From: Porticoccus sp047635255
GTDB taxonomy: Bacteria; Pseudomonadota; Gammaproteobacteria; Pseudomonadales; Porticoccaceae
DNA length: 32,972 nt
Reading direction: 5' to 3'
Assembly: GCA_047635255.1 (NCBI GenBank)
Contig: JBLIIR010000008.1
Coordinates: forward strand, 1 to 32,972
Shown: one piece after another, positions 16,707 through 25,119 of the stretch
How positions within the stretch are numbered: the first letter of the stretch is position 1
How the letters are laid out: each line of letters starts with the position of its first letter
Notes under the pieces: model-generated
Told to the model about the DNA's origin: nothing
Database searches by the model: none
The model's input: the letters and a program-made list of their open reading frames with translations, nothing else
Translations under genes and position numbers: made by a program

Positions 16707-17831
16707 TTAAGGTTTAATGGGCGAGCTGGATATTTTTCGCTGACGTTTTTTCCTCCCCTCCCCCTCTTTGTGTTGACCTAAAGCCCATAAAACATGCTCT
16801 TGAACCAAGCTTGAAGGAAAGTCTTGTCTTGCCTCCAAGGATTTAATGGTTTTTTCTGAGGTTGGCGCATTGCCCAACCCAATTGCTAAATTTCTCAGCC
16901 ATCGTTCGTAACCAATTCGCCTGATCGGCGAACCTTCGGTATACTGCAAAAATTCGTTTTCTGTCCAAAGAAACAATTCGGCAAGTTCGCGATTATCTAG
17001 ATTGTGACGTGGAGAGAAATCCCTTTCATTTGTAGGTTTGGCCTCTTTGTTCCAAGGGCAAACTGCTTGACAGTCATCACATCCGAACACCCGATTGCCC
17101 ATAGGCTGACGGAATTCTTCGGGAATGCTTCCCTTGTGTTCAATAGTTAAATACGAGATACATCGTTTTGCATTAAGTACATACGGCTCGGGAAACGCAT
17201 CTGTAGGGCACACTTTGATGCATGCCTTGCACTCACCACATTGATCTACTTCTGTTGATTGATCTGGCGGTAAGGGTAGGCTTGTGTATATCTCACCAAG
17301 AAAAAACCAAGATCCTCCCTCACTGTTAATTATTAATGTATTTTTCCCCATCCATCCAAGGCCAGCTTTTTCCGCCAAAGGTTTTTCCATAACAGGAGCG
17401 CTGTCTACATAAGGTCTTTGGATGATGCTTTCTGGAGCCACCTCTTGAATTTTTTTACTTAGCATCTTTAGTCGTTGACGAACCACTTTGTGGTAATCTC
17501 GACCCAAAGCATAACGAGAAATATAAGCTTTATCAGCATCTTTGAGTGTTGCAATCATATTGCTATCAGCAGGTAGGTAATCCATTCTTACAGTTATCAC
17601 AGAACATGTGCCGGGCAGTAGCTGTTCTGGGTGGTAGCGCTTCTCTCCATGAGCGGCCATCCAGTCCATATCGCCCTGATAGCCACTTTCAAGCCATTTA
17701 TTGAGTTTTTCCCCAGTCTTCTTTAGATCAATATCTGTGATAGCTACTTGTTGAAATCCTAATTCCTCCCCCCATAGCTTAATTTGCCCTGCAAGGTGTA
17801 TATAATCTAATTGTGGTATTTTAGGCTGCAT
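16707..17831 (-). CDS. queG: Epoxyqueuosine reductase
   Basis: QueG makes the final reduction of epoxyqueuosine to queuosine in tRNA, using cobalamin and two 4Fe-4S clusters. Seen here are the cobalamin-domain segment YVDSAPVMEKPLAEKAGLGWMGKNT (given as YVDSAPVMEK with catalytic Asp143, then GLGWMGKNT), CGECKACIKVCP (Cys198/201/204/208) and CDDCQAVCPW (Cys251/254/258). A C-terminal HEAT-like region ends in a basic tail. The 374 residues fit the family. It faces orn tail to tail and is divergent from tsaE. An nnrE gene often lies between queG and tsaE in relatives and is missing. Confidence 0.94.
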   Translation of the reverse strand: MQPKIPQLDYIHLAGQIKLWGEELGFQQVAITDIDLKKTGEKLNKWLESGYQGDMDWMAAHGEKRYHPEQLLPGTCSVITVRMDYLPADSNMIATLKDADKAYISRYALGRDYHKVVRQRLKMLSKKIQEVAPESIIQRPYVDSAPVMEKPLAEKAGLGWMGKNTLIINSEGGSWFFLGEIYTSLPLPPDQSTEVDQCGECKACIKVCPTDAFPEPYVLNAKRCISYLTIEHKGSIPEEFRQPMGNRVFGCDDCQAVCPWNKEAKPTNERDFSPRHNLDNRELAELFLWTENEFLQYTEGSPIRRIGYERWLRNLAIGLGNAPTSEKTIKSLEARQDFPSSLVQEHVLWALGQHKEGEGRKKRQRKISSSPIKP

Positions 17832-17896
17832 GATCGATTAGCTATTTGAAGTTAGCGTATAATTTTGCCAGATATTTGCCTAACAAGTGGAATTTT

Positions 17897-17968
17897 ATGT
17901 ATAAATTTTTATCTAACACTACATTAAAGCAGTCTCTTCAGCCACCAACTGAGTTAACTGGTGAATAA
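17897..17968 (+). CDS. Possible 23-residue leader ORF before tsaE
   Basis: An ATG at 17897 with AGTGGA six bases upstream opens a frame of 23 codons, and its TAA ends three bases before the tsaE ATG. The peptide (starts MYKFLSNTTLK) resembles nothing I know. The tight spacing suggests translational coupling or a remnant of a lost upstream gene. It may equally be chance. Confidence 0.3.
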   Translation: MYKFLSNTTLKQSLQPPTELTGE

Positions 17969-17971
17969 ACA

Positions 17972-18487
17972 ATGAGGCATTTTCTTGTAGGAGTATTGCC
18001 TCGTGAAGAGGATATGATCGAATTTGGCAAATGGCTTGGCCATAGCTTGTGCTCCTGCATATTTATTGGTCCGGAACCACAAGCTGCGTTAATTTTTTTT
18101 GATGGCGATCTTGGGGCAGGAAAAACCACAATTTGTCGAGGCATTCTTCAGGCTTTTGGTTATGATGGTGTTGTGAAAAGTCCCACTTACACATTGGTAG
18201 AATCATATGACCAAGGGCTTTTGAAGGTGCACCATTTTGACTTATATCGATTGGGTTCTGCTGAAGAATTAGAATTTTTTGGTATCAGGGACTATTTTCA
18301 TCAAAATGGCTGTTGTTTGGTCGAATGGCCAGAGCGAGGCCATGGGTTCCTGCCCGCCGCTGATTTGCAAATAAGTATAATTGCGACACATGAAGGCCGA
18401 GAAATAAAAATATGCTCTGAAACTGATATGGGCGATTTACTACTGGCTCACTTAGCATCAGATAGAGAAAATCAGCTTGATTTCTAA
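17972..18487 (+). CDS. tsaE: tRNA threonylcarbamoyladenosine biosynthesis ATPase TsaE
   Basis: TsaE is the P-loop ATPase that works with TsaB and TsaD to make t6A37 in ANN-decoding tRNAs. The Walker A is GDLGAGKTT (45-53, Lys51), followed by the family segments SPTYTLVESY, HHFDLYRL and EWPERG. Length 171 is a little above usual (about 153) because of the N-terminus and tail. The amiB start lies inside its last codons (11-base overlap). A TATAAT at 17858-17863 might be part of its promoter, but no -35 fits. Confidence 0.93.
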   Translation: MRHFLVGVLPREEDMIEFGKWLGHSLCSCIFIGPEPQAALIFFDGDLGAGKTTICRGILQAFGYDGVVKSPTYTLVESYDQGLLKVHHFDLYRLGSAEELEFFGIRDYFHQNGCCLVEWPERGHGFLPAADLQISIIATHEGREIKICSETDMGDLLLAHLASDRENQLDF

Positions 18488-19811
18488 ATTTTATAACATA
18501 TTTTATGGTGGTCTGACCTTAGTGTTTTTGGCCACACCTTTACCTCTTTCGGCTTCAACAGTTGATGATATAAGGGTATGGAGGGCGCCAGATCATACTC
18601 GATTGGTGTTTGATCTGAGTGCATCGGTTAAATATAAAATAGTGCCACTGACGAACCCTGATCGCCTGATAATAGACATCCAAGATGCTACCTTACGCGC
18701 GCAAACAACAAAATTCGATTTCTCTTCAATGCCCATAAGTTCGCTTCGAAGCAGCACAATGGGAAAAAAAAACCTTAGGATTGTTCTTGATTTAAAAAAA
18801 ACGCTCCACCCTAAAGCTTTTATTCTTGGCCCCAATGAACAATATAGCGATAGATTAGTGGTGGATCTTTATGATCAGGATAAAAAATCGACTAAGCCAG
18901 TCCCCATCGCCCTCCTTGAAAATAATCGTAGGGATATTGTAGTTGCTATTGATGCCGGACATGGAGGCGAAGATCCTGGAGCGATTGGGCCAAAACGTCT
19001 TCTAGAAAAGCATGTAGTTTTGGCTATTGGGCGTGAATTAAAAAAATTACTTGATAAAGAGCGTGGCTATAAAGGTGTTTTGATTCGAGGCGGCGATTAT
19101 TACATTCCTTTACGTAAGCGCACTAGTATTGCTCACAAGAAGCGTGCAGATATATTCATCTCTATCCATGCTGATGCATTCAATAAACCAAATGCAAGTG
19201 GGGCTTCAGTATTTATACTGTCTCGCAGTGGCGCCAGCAGTGAAACTGCTCGCTACTTAGCGAGTCGAGAAAATCGTGCTGATCTGATCGGAGGTTCTGG
19301 CAGTGTCAGCCTTGATGACAAGGATCATATGCTAGTCAGTGTTCTATTGGATTTATCTATGACGGCTACATTAAGTAGCAGCTTGGTCCTTGGAACCTCA
19401 GTACTTAAATCTATAGACGGTATAGCAAAATTACACAAAAAAAAGGTGGAGGAAGCAGGTTTTGTGGTTCTGAAATCTGCGGATATCCCATCTATTCTTG
19501 TAGAGACAGGATTTATTTCGAATCCTTCAGAGGCAAAGAAATTGGCCACCAAGAGATACCAGAAAAAAATGGCCCATGCGATATTTAAGGGGGTGACCCG
19601 ATATTTTTCTACCAACCTCCCTATTGATACCTTGTTGGCATCAGAGAAATCTAGAGTTAATAGGCCAAAAATCTATATTGTTGCTTCTGGCGATACAGCC
19701 TATCGGATTGCTAAGCGTTACAAGATTTCAGTGAAAAAGTTACTAAAACATAATGGACTGAATAACAGTCAGGTCAATATTGGACAGCGCTTAAAAATTC
19801 CTGACGTATAG
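18477..19811 (+). CDS. amiB: N-acetylmuramoyl-L-alanine amidase with AMIN and LysM domains
   Basis: This periplasmic zinc amidase cuts septal peptidoglycan so that daughter cells can separate. The signal peptide (1-27, cleavage after LSAS or nearby) is followed by the AMIN domain (about 29-135). The Amidase_3 domain has zinc ligands His162 (DAGHGGEDPG), Glu177 and His231 (SIHADAF), and a catalytic glutamate in ILVETGFISN. One LysM repeat closes the protein (about 400-443, from IYIVASGDTAYRIAKRY). The LysM tail matches AmiB, but AmiC-like function cannot be excluded. The start is TTG at 18477 inside tsaE; a TTG start fits the signal peptide. In relatives mutL follows, but here it does not. Confidence 0.93.
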   Translation: MISKFYNIFYGGLTLVFLATPLPLSASTVDDIRVWRAPDHTRLVFDLSASVKYKIVPLTNPDRLIIDIQDATLRAQTTKFDFSSMPISSLRSSTMGKKNLRIVLDLKKTLHPKAFILGPNEQYSDRLVVDLYDQDKKSTKPVPIALLENNRRDIVVAIDAGHGGEDPGAIGPKRLLEKHVVLAIGRELKKLLDKERGYKGVLIRGGDYYIPLRKRTSIAHKKRADIFISIHADAFNKPNASGASVFILSRSGASSETARYLASRENRADLIGGSGSVSLDDKDHMLVSVLLDLSMTATLSSSLVLGTSVLKSIDGIAKLHKKKVEEAGFVVLKSADIPSILVETGFISNPSEAKKLATKRYQKKMAHAIFKGVTRYFSTNLPIDTLLASEKSRVNRPKIYIVASGDTAYRIAKRYKISVKKLLKHNGLNNSQVNIGQRLKIPDV

Positions 19812-19865
19812 AGCATGCAGTAGAGGCATGAAATTTGCGTGCTTGGCACTGTTGTAGCAGAAAAA

Positions 19866-20093
19866 TTAAAAACGAATACCAGCGCTTTTTTTGCCATACT
19901 TAGCTTCCGTTACCTGCCAATAAGAATCATTCCAATACGCGTGGGCTTTTGTTGTTCTGATGCTATACGCATGATAGCCAACAAATAAAACACCATCTTC
20001 TTCTATTTTGAAAATATGGGCTTCCATGCCGGGGTCCTCTTCGTATCCTTTGAGGATGATATAGTCACCTACTGCTACTTCTGGGCGTTTCAT
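19866..20093 (-). CDS. Unrecognised 75-residue protein
   Basis: I do not recognise this small protein. It has no signal peptide or membrane helix. It is rich in alternating hydrophobic and polar residues (VGDYIILKGYEEDPG, GVLFVGYHAYSI) and aromatics (YWNDSYWQV), suggesting a small beta-barrel. The ATG at 20093 is preferred because AGGAA stands five bases upstream; the frame runs ten codons further to an ATG at 20123 without a ribosome site. It is convergent with amiB and lies downstream of cysE with a 100-base gap. Coding potential is supported by the good start signal and ordinary composition. Confidence 0.7.
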   Translation of the reverse strand: MKRPEVAVGDYIILKGYEEDPGMEAHIFKIEEDGVLFVGYHAYSIRTTKAHAYWNDSYWQVTEAKYGKKSAGIRF

Positions 20094-20192
20094 GATTTTT
20101 CCTGTTGATTGGGTGCGTTGCATTTTATCGTTGTCTTTTGTTTATGTGAATAAAAAAATATTATTTTTACTTGTAAGGAATAGACTGGATGG

Positions 20193-20984
20193 TCATCCGG
20201 AGAGGCTTTGATCCATTTTTTCTGCAGGAGAGTCTGTTTTCATCACATCAACAACTTCGGCAGGCACTCCTGAAGCTATAGAGTGAGGAGGTATGTCTTT
20301 TAAGACTACGCTGGCCGCAATAATCTTTGAGCCTTCCCCAATTTCAATATTACCAAGGATCGTAGCTCCCGGACCAATTAGAACACCGGAGCGAACTTTT
20401 GGGTGACGATCCCCTCCTTCTTTTCCTGTGCCTCCCAGGGTGACACCCTGTAAAATAGAAACACAGTCCTCAATAACAGCTGTCTCACCTACTACAATTC
20501 CTGTTGCATGATCAAACATAACCCCTTTGCCAATTCTTGCAGCCGGATGAATGTCTACACCGAATACTACTGATATTCGGTTTTGAAGCATAAATGCTAG
20601 AGATTTTCTATTTTGATGCCACAGCCAGTGAGCTGCTCTCCATGCTTGCAGCGCGTGAAATCCCTTATAATGTGTAAAAGCAGATAAAAAACTATGGCAT
20701 GCAGAGTCACGCTCAATGAGTGCCTGTATATCGCCACTGATCGTTTTTTCAATTTCAATATCAGAACTGAAGGCAAGATCAAATATATCTCGCAGGACTG
20801 GCTCTGTGACCGATTTACATTGAAGTTTATTTGCTAGCAGAAAACTTAAAGCAGAAAGCAACGAGCGATGATTCAGGATAGCGTCTTGCATAAAAGCCTG
20901 TAGAGCAGACTCAGAACGAGAAACACCTCTCGCTTCTTCTTGTATTTTCTCCCATAAGAGTTCTGTGGGCTGATTTTGAGTCAT
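20193..20984 (-). CDS. cysE: Serine O-acetyltransferase
   Basis: CysE transfers acetyl from acetyl-CoA to serine, the first step of cysteine synthesis. The 263-residue protein is the long, E. coli type: an alpha-helical SATase N-terminal domain (1-138) and a left-handed beta-helix of hexapeptide repeats. Catalytic Asp144 (GVDIHPAA) and His159 (MFDHATGIVVGE) are visible, and GGTGKEGGDRHP is the conserved loop. The C-terminal tail is where feedback inhibition by cysteine acts in E. coli; here the tail is shorter and lacks the terminal isoleucine, so regulation may differ. It is divergent from the biotin operon. Confidence 0.95.
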   Translation of the reverse strand: MTQNQPTELLWEKIQEEARGVSRSESALQAFMQDAILNHRSLLSALSFLLANKLQCKSVTEPVLRDIFDLAFSSDIEIEKTISGDIQALIERDSACHSFLSAFTHYKGFHALQAWRAAHWLWHQNRKSLAFMLQNRISVVFGVDIHPAARIGKGVMFDHATGIVVGETAVIEDCVSILQGVTLGGTGKEGGDRHPKVRSGVLIGPGATILGNIEIGEGSKIIAASVVLKDIPPHSIASGVPAEVVDVMKTDSPAEKMDQSLSG

Positions 20985-21087
20985 AGTTAAAGTCTTGATC
21001 GATAAAGTATTAGAGCATTATCGGGGCTACACCATTATTTTGCCAGCTACGATAGCATGACATGATGGGGTGGCTTTATTTTTAGTA

Positions 21088-21140
21088 TAGTTCACTTAGA
21101 TTATATTTTTGGTTGACAGCTACGTAACCTTACCTATGAT
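21088..21140 (+). promoter_or_regulatory. Biotin operon promoter with possible BirA-like site
   Basis: TTGACA (21113-21118) and TATGAT (21135-21140) are 16 bases apart, a strong sigma70-type promoter 33 bases before the bioB ATG. GGTTGACAG (21111-21119) matches 7 of 9 of the BirA half-site GGTTTACAA and covers the -35. The partner half-site position 14 bases upstream (21088-21096, TAGTTCACT) matches only 5 of 9. The promoter call is good; the BirA operator is speculative. Confidence 0.6.
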
Positions 21141-21172
21141 GGAGCCTTAAATGAACATTTTGAGGGGATTTT

Positions 21173-22231
21173 ATGCCAATTAGTCATTTAAAGCCTGCGC
21201 GCCATGATTGGAATAGACAGGAAACTTTAGATTTGCTTGAGCAACCATTTAACGATTTATTGTTTCAGGCTCAAATGGTTCATCGCGAGCACTTTAATCC
21301 TAACGAGATTCAACTAAGTACTTTGCTGTCTATCAAAACAGGTGCTTGTCCTGAGGATTGCAAATATTGTCCTCAGAGCGCTCGCTATGATACCGGGCTG
21401 GAGACTGAGAAGTTACTAGCAGTTGAGAAAGTAATAGAGGAGGCAAAAGCAGCCAAGGCTGCTGGAGCCACTCGCTTCTGTATGGGCGCTGCTTGGCGTT
21501 CCCCAAAAGATAAAGATTTACCATACGTTACACAAATGGTGCAGGAAGTAAAAAATTTAGGACTGGAAACCTGTATGACCCTCGGCATGTTAAAGGAAAC
21601 TCAGGCGCAAATATTGGCAGATGCCGGGTTGGATTATTATAATCATAACTTGGATACTTCCCCAGAATATTATGGAGAAGTAATCACTACTCGTACTTAT
21701 GCAGATCGCATCAACACACTGAGTAATGTTAGAAAGGCTGGAATGAAAGTTTGCGCTGGAGGAATTGTGGGTATGGGTGAGGATAAGAGTGACCGTGCTG
21801 GATTATTGGTGCAGCTAGCAAATCTACCTCAGCAGCCCGAATCAGTTCCTATTAATATGCTAGTCAAAGTTGAAGGAACTCCGCTGGATCAAGAGGAGGA
21901 CCTGGATCCTTTCGAGTTTATTCGGACTATTGCTGCCGCTCGCATCATGATGCCAAAGTCTCATGTGAGATTGTCTGCTGGAAGAGAGGAAATGAATGAT
22001 CAACTACAAGCATTAGCATTTATGGCGGGAGCTAATTCTATATTTTACTGTGAAACTTTACTTACTACCCCTAACCCTAAGGCTAATCAGGATATGGCTC
22101 TGCTGAACAGATTGGGTATTGTTCCCGAAAAAAATCAAATCCATGAAGAGCCTGACGGTCAAGAAGAGATGTTGCATAGAAAGCTTTCTACGGCAAAAAC
22201 GGAACACTTATTTTACGACGCTGCTAATTAA
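21173..22231 (+). CDS. bioB: Biotin synthase
   Basis: BioB is the radical SAM enzyme that inserts sulfur into dethiobiotin. The 4Fe-4S/SAM motif is Cys59-Cys63-Cys66 in GACPEDCKYCPQS. The residues NHNLDTSPEYY, GGIVGMGE and VRLSAGREEM, which hold substrate and the 2Fe-2S cluster, are present. Length 352 is normal. A strong ribosome site (GAGGGG) stands five bases before the ATG. First gene of the biotin operon; bioA is not part of this cluster. Confidence 0.97.
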   Translation: MPISHLKPARHDWNRQETLDLLEQPFNDLLFQAQMVHREHFNPNEIQLSTLLSIKTGACPEDCKYCPQSARYDTGLETEKLLAVEKVIEEAKAAKAAGATRFCMGAAWRSPKDKDLPYVTQMVQEVKNLGLETCMTLGMLKETQAQILADAGLDYYNHNLDTSPEYYGEVITTRTYADRINTLSNVRKAGMKVCAGGIVGMGEDKSDRAGLLVQLANLPQQPESVPINMLVKVEGTPLDQEEDLDPFEFIRTIAAARIMMPKSHVRLSAGREEMNDQLQALAFMAGANSIFYCETLLTTPNPKANQDMALLNRLGIVPEKNQIHEEPDGQEEMLHRKLSTAKTEHLFYDAAN

Positions 22232-22246
22232 GAAGATTGACTGACT

Positions 22247-23431
22247 ATGTTTTCAATGGATCAGCAGCTTTTGATTAAACTAGCTCAACGTAATGAGGAC
22301 AACCTTTATCGTCAACGGCATTTACTGCAATCTGCGCAGTCTACCCATGTACAGGTGAACGGTAAAGATTGTATAGCTTTTTGCAGTAACGATTACTTGG
22401 GCTTGGCGAGCCACCCGTCTGTTGTTGAGAGCTTCAGGAAAGGTGCAGAAAGTTTTGGTGTTGGCAGTGGTGCATCGCACTTGGTCTACGGCCATTCTTA
22501 TGAGCATCAGGCTTTAGAGGAAGAGCTGGCTGTTTTCACTCAGCGCCCTCGAGCGCTGCTTTTTTCTACAGGGTATATGGCTAATCTAGGGACTATTCTG
22601 GCCCTTACTGATAATAAAAATGATCATATCTTTGAGGATCGGTTAAATCATGCTTCGTTAATTGATGGGGGTATAGCTAGCAAAGCTAAATGCTCTCGTT
22701 ATCGACATTCTGATACTGCAGATTTGCTAAATAGAATGAAAGGTGTCAATGGCAGAAAGCTGATTGTGACAGATGGCGTATTTAGCATGGATGGGGATCT
22801 AGCTGCGCTGCCTGACCTTGTTAAGGTCTGTCAAAAAGAACAAGGTTGGCTAATGGTTGATGATGCCCATGGATTTGGGGTTATGGGGAATAATGGAGGC
22901 GGTCTTGCCGAGCACTTTAGTTTAAGTGTTGAGGATCTCCCTATTTTGGTTGGGACTCTTGGTAAGGCATTTGGAACTTTTGGCGCTTTTGTTGCAGGCT
23001 CTGAGGCATTAATCGAAACTTTAATCCAATATGCACGGACCTATATTTACACTACTGCACTTCCCCCTGCAGTCGCTTCAGCTACACGTGTTAGTCTGAA
23101 AATTTTACAGCAAGAAACTTGGCGACGTGAAAAGCTAGCCAGCCTTATAGCTCGCTTTCGCTCCGGAGCAGAAACGCTCGGGTTGGAATTAATGAAATCT
23201 ACAACTCCTATCCAGCCCATTTTACTTCATGACGATGAGCTTGCAATTAAGGTAGGCAATCGATTGAGGGAAAATGGCTTCCTTGTAGGGGCAATTCGCC
23301 GGCCTACAGTCCCTATAAAATCGGCAAGGCTTCGTATTACTCTTTCTGCAAAACACACGGAAGAAGAAATTGATGCCCTTCTTGATACCCTTAGTGGTAT
23401 CTTGACGGATCTTCGGGGTTTAGTTAAATGA
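22247..23431 (+). CDS. bioF: 8-amino-7-oxononanoate synthase
   Basis: BioF condenses pimeloyl-ACP with alanine to give KAPA, using PLP. The fold-type I residues are visible: SNDYLGLA (48-55), GSGASHLVYG, VDDAHGFGVMG (about 204-214) and the PLP lysine Lys240 in GTLGKAFG. Length 394 is typical. It starts 15 bases after bioB with AAGAAG as a modest ribosome site; an in-frame ATG three codons later is an alternative. Its TGA overlaps the next start as ATGA, so the two are translationally coupled. Confidence 0.96.
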   Translation: MFSMDQQLLIKLAQRNEDNLYRQRHLLQSAQSTHVQVNGKDCIAFCSNDYLGLASHPSVVESFRKGAESFGVGSGASHLVYGHSYEHQALEEELAVFTQRPRALLFSTGYMANLGTILALTDNKNDHIFEDRLNHASLIDGGIASKAKCSRYRHSDTADLLNRMKGVNGRKLIVTDGVFSMDGDLAALPDLVKVCQKEQGWLMVDDAHGFGVMGNNGGGLAEHFSLSVEDLPILVGTLGKAFGTFGAFVAGSEALIETLIQYARTYIYTTALPPAVASATRVSLKILQQETWRREKLASLIARFRSGAETLGLELMKSTTPIQPILLHDDELAIKVGNRLRENGFLVGAIRRPTVPIKSARLRITLSAKHTEEEIDALLDTLSGILTDLRGLVK

Positions 23432-25119
23432 GCACTGATAATTTTTCTGGCTTATTAGGGCAAAAAGCTAAACCTTCAATCAACAAGCTAGCTGTACACA
23501 CCTATCCTTGTACAGGCCAACCTCTTCAATCAGAGCCGTTAGTGCTCATCCATGGCTGGGGGGCTGATAGTGGTATTTGGGAGCTCATTCTACCGGAGCT
23601 AACAAAAACTCTAAATATTTTAGCTATTGATTTACCTGGATTTGGCCAAAATGATGTTTTTAAACTAGAGGCTGGTGCTTGCTCGGAGGTCAACACAGAA
23701 TTTAGCTGGCCAACAGAGTATTATCTTGATGCTATTTTGGCCATGATGCCAAAAAAATGTAGCATCATGGGGTGGTCTCTAGGAGGAGTGCTCGCCACAG
23801 CTCTAGCAGGTCGTGATCCCTCACGGTTCTCTAATTTAATTACTGTCGCCACTAGCCCTTGTTTTACTCAGCAGACTGACTGGAGTTTCGGTATGCCAAG
23901 TAAAATATTTAAAGATTTTGTGGCGCTGTTCAATGAACAGCCAGCTGTTTGTTTGAAGCGCTTTCATGCATTGCAGTGTCGCGGTGATACAGAGGAACGA
24001 AAGTTATTTAGATTATTACAAGAGGGTGTGATAGAAAAATTAGAGCAATTTGCTGATCGGAAAAAGAATAGCCATTATCACAACGCTTGGCTTCGGGGCC
24101 TAGAACTGCTTGCTGAGATTGACAATAGAGACACCTTGAAGAAACTGAAAATTCCCGGACTACATATTTTTGGTGAAGTCGATCAGTTAGTGAATTTAGA
24201 TATAACCAGTGAGTTTGAAACATTGAATTCATTACAACAAATAAAAATTATACCGAAAGCAGGGCATTTGCTACATATAAGTAATACAAAAAAAGTAGCA
24301 TCAAGTGTGCTGTCTTTTTTAAAAGAAAAACGCTATTTTTTGGATAAAAAAAGAGTAGCTGATTCTTTTAGTCGTGCAGCAAATAGTTATGATTCAGTTT
24401 CTCGTCTGCAGCGCCAAGTTGGAGAAAAACTACTAAATTTTTTACCTGATAGGGTGTCACACAGCACAGTAATTGATCTGGGCTGTGGTACAGGATTTTT
24501 TGTCAAGCCTCTCGCCAATAAATATAACTCTGCGACGATTATCGGTATAGATCTTGCTGAGGGGATGCTTAAGCTAGCTCGATCACGACATGATTCAGTT
24601 GATCTCTGGTTGTGTGGAGATGCAGAAAATATTCCATTAGCTGATAGCTCTGTAGATGTTATTTTTTCCAATTTGACCTTTCAATGGTGCGATCAGTTGC
24701 CGCTGCTAGCTCATGAAATTTCTCGTGTAGTTAAACCTGGTGGACGAGTAGCATTCACCTCTCTTGGTAGTGAAACACTATCTGAATTAAGAAAATCTTG
24801 GATAGAGGTTGATCGCTACGTGCATGTGAATCAGTTCCTGGATCCTCATAGCTGGAAAACAGCTTTTTCTCAAGCAGGTTTTGATATCAAAGATTATGAA
24901 ATTGAGGATCACAAGCTAACTTATCGCGATCTCAGTCATTTAATGAAAGAGCTAAAGGATCTCGGTGCGCATAACTTGAATGCTGGACAGAACAAAGGAA
25001 TGACTAGCTCTAAAAATATTCGTAGCTTAGTGGACGCTTACGATAAGTTTCGAGATTCTCGAGGACAGTTACCTGCTACATGGCAAGTGATCTATGGAGT
25101 GTGCACCCTGAATGTCTAA
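23428..25119 (+). CDS. bioHC: Fused BioH-BioC: pimeloyl-ACP methyl ester esterase / malonyl-ACP O-methyltransferase
   Basis: Two enzymes of pimeloyl-ACP synthesis are in one 563-residue chain. Residues 1-300 form a BioH-like alpha/beta hydrolase: oxyanion segment HGWG (42-45), nucleophile Ser117 in GWSLGG, and predicted triad Asp252 and His280 (KAGHLLH). Residues from about 308 to 563 form BioC: KRVADSFSRAANSYDS at the start, SAM motif I VIDLGCGTGFF (348-358), and NLTFQWCDQ. BioC methylates malonyl-ACP to start the chain, and BioH removes the methyl to stop it, so the fusion joins the first and last step. I recall the same fusion annotated in Saccharophagus and Teredinibacter. It overlaps bioF by 4 and bioD by 8 bases. 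No frameshift is seen. Confidence 0.93.
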   Translation: MSTDNFSGLLGQKAKPSINKLAVHTYPCTGQPLQSEPLVLIHGWGADSGIWELILPELTKTLNILAIDLPGFGQNDVFKLEAGACSEVNTEFSWPTEYYLDAILAMMPKKCSIMGWSLGGVLATALAGRDPSRFSNLITVATSPCFTQQTDWSFGMPSKIFKDFVALFNEQPAVCLKRFHALQCRGDTEERKLFRLLQEGVIEKLEQFADRKKNSHYHNAWLRGLELLAEIDNRDTLKKLKIPGLHIFGEVDQLVNLDITSEFETLNSLQQIKIIPKAGHLLHISNTKKVASSVLSFLKEKRYFLDKKRVADSFSRAANSYDSVSRLQRQVGEKLLNFLPDRVSHSTVIDLGCGTGFFVKPLANKYNSATIIGIDLAEGMLKLARSRHDSVDLWLCGDAENIPLADSSVDVIFSNLTFQWCDQLPLLAHEISRVVKPGGRVAFTSLGSETLSELRKSWIEVDRYVHVNQFLDPHSWKTAFSQAGFDIKDYEIEDHKLTYRDLSHLMKELKDLGAHNLNAGQNKGMTSSKNIRSLVDAYDKFRDSRGQLPATWQVIYGVCTLNV

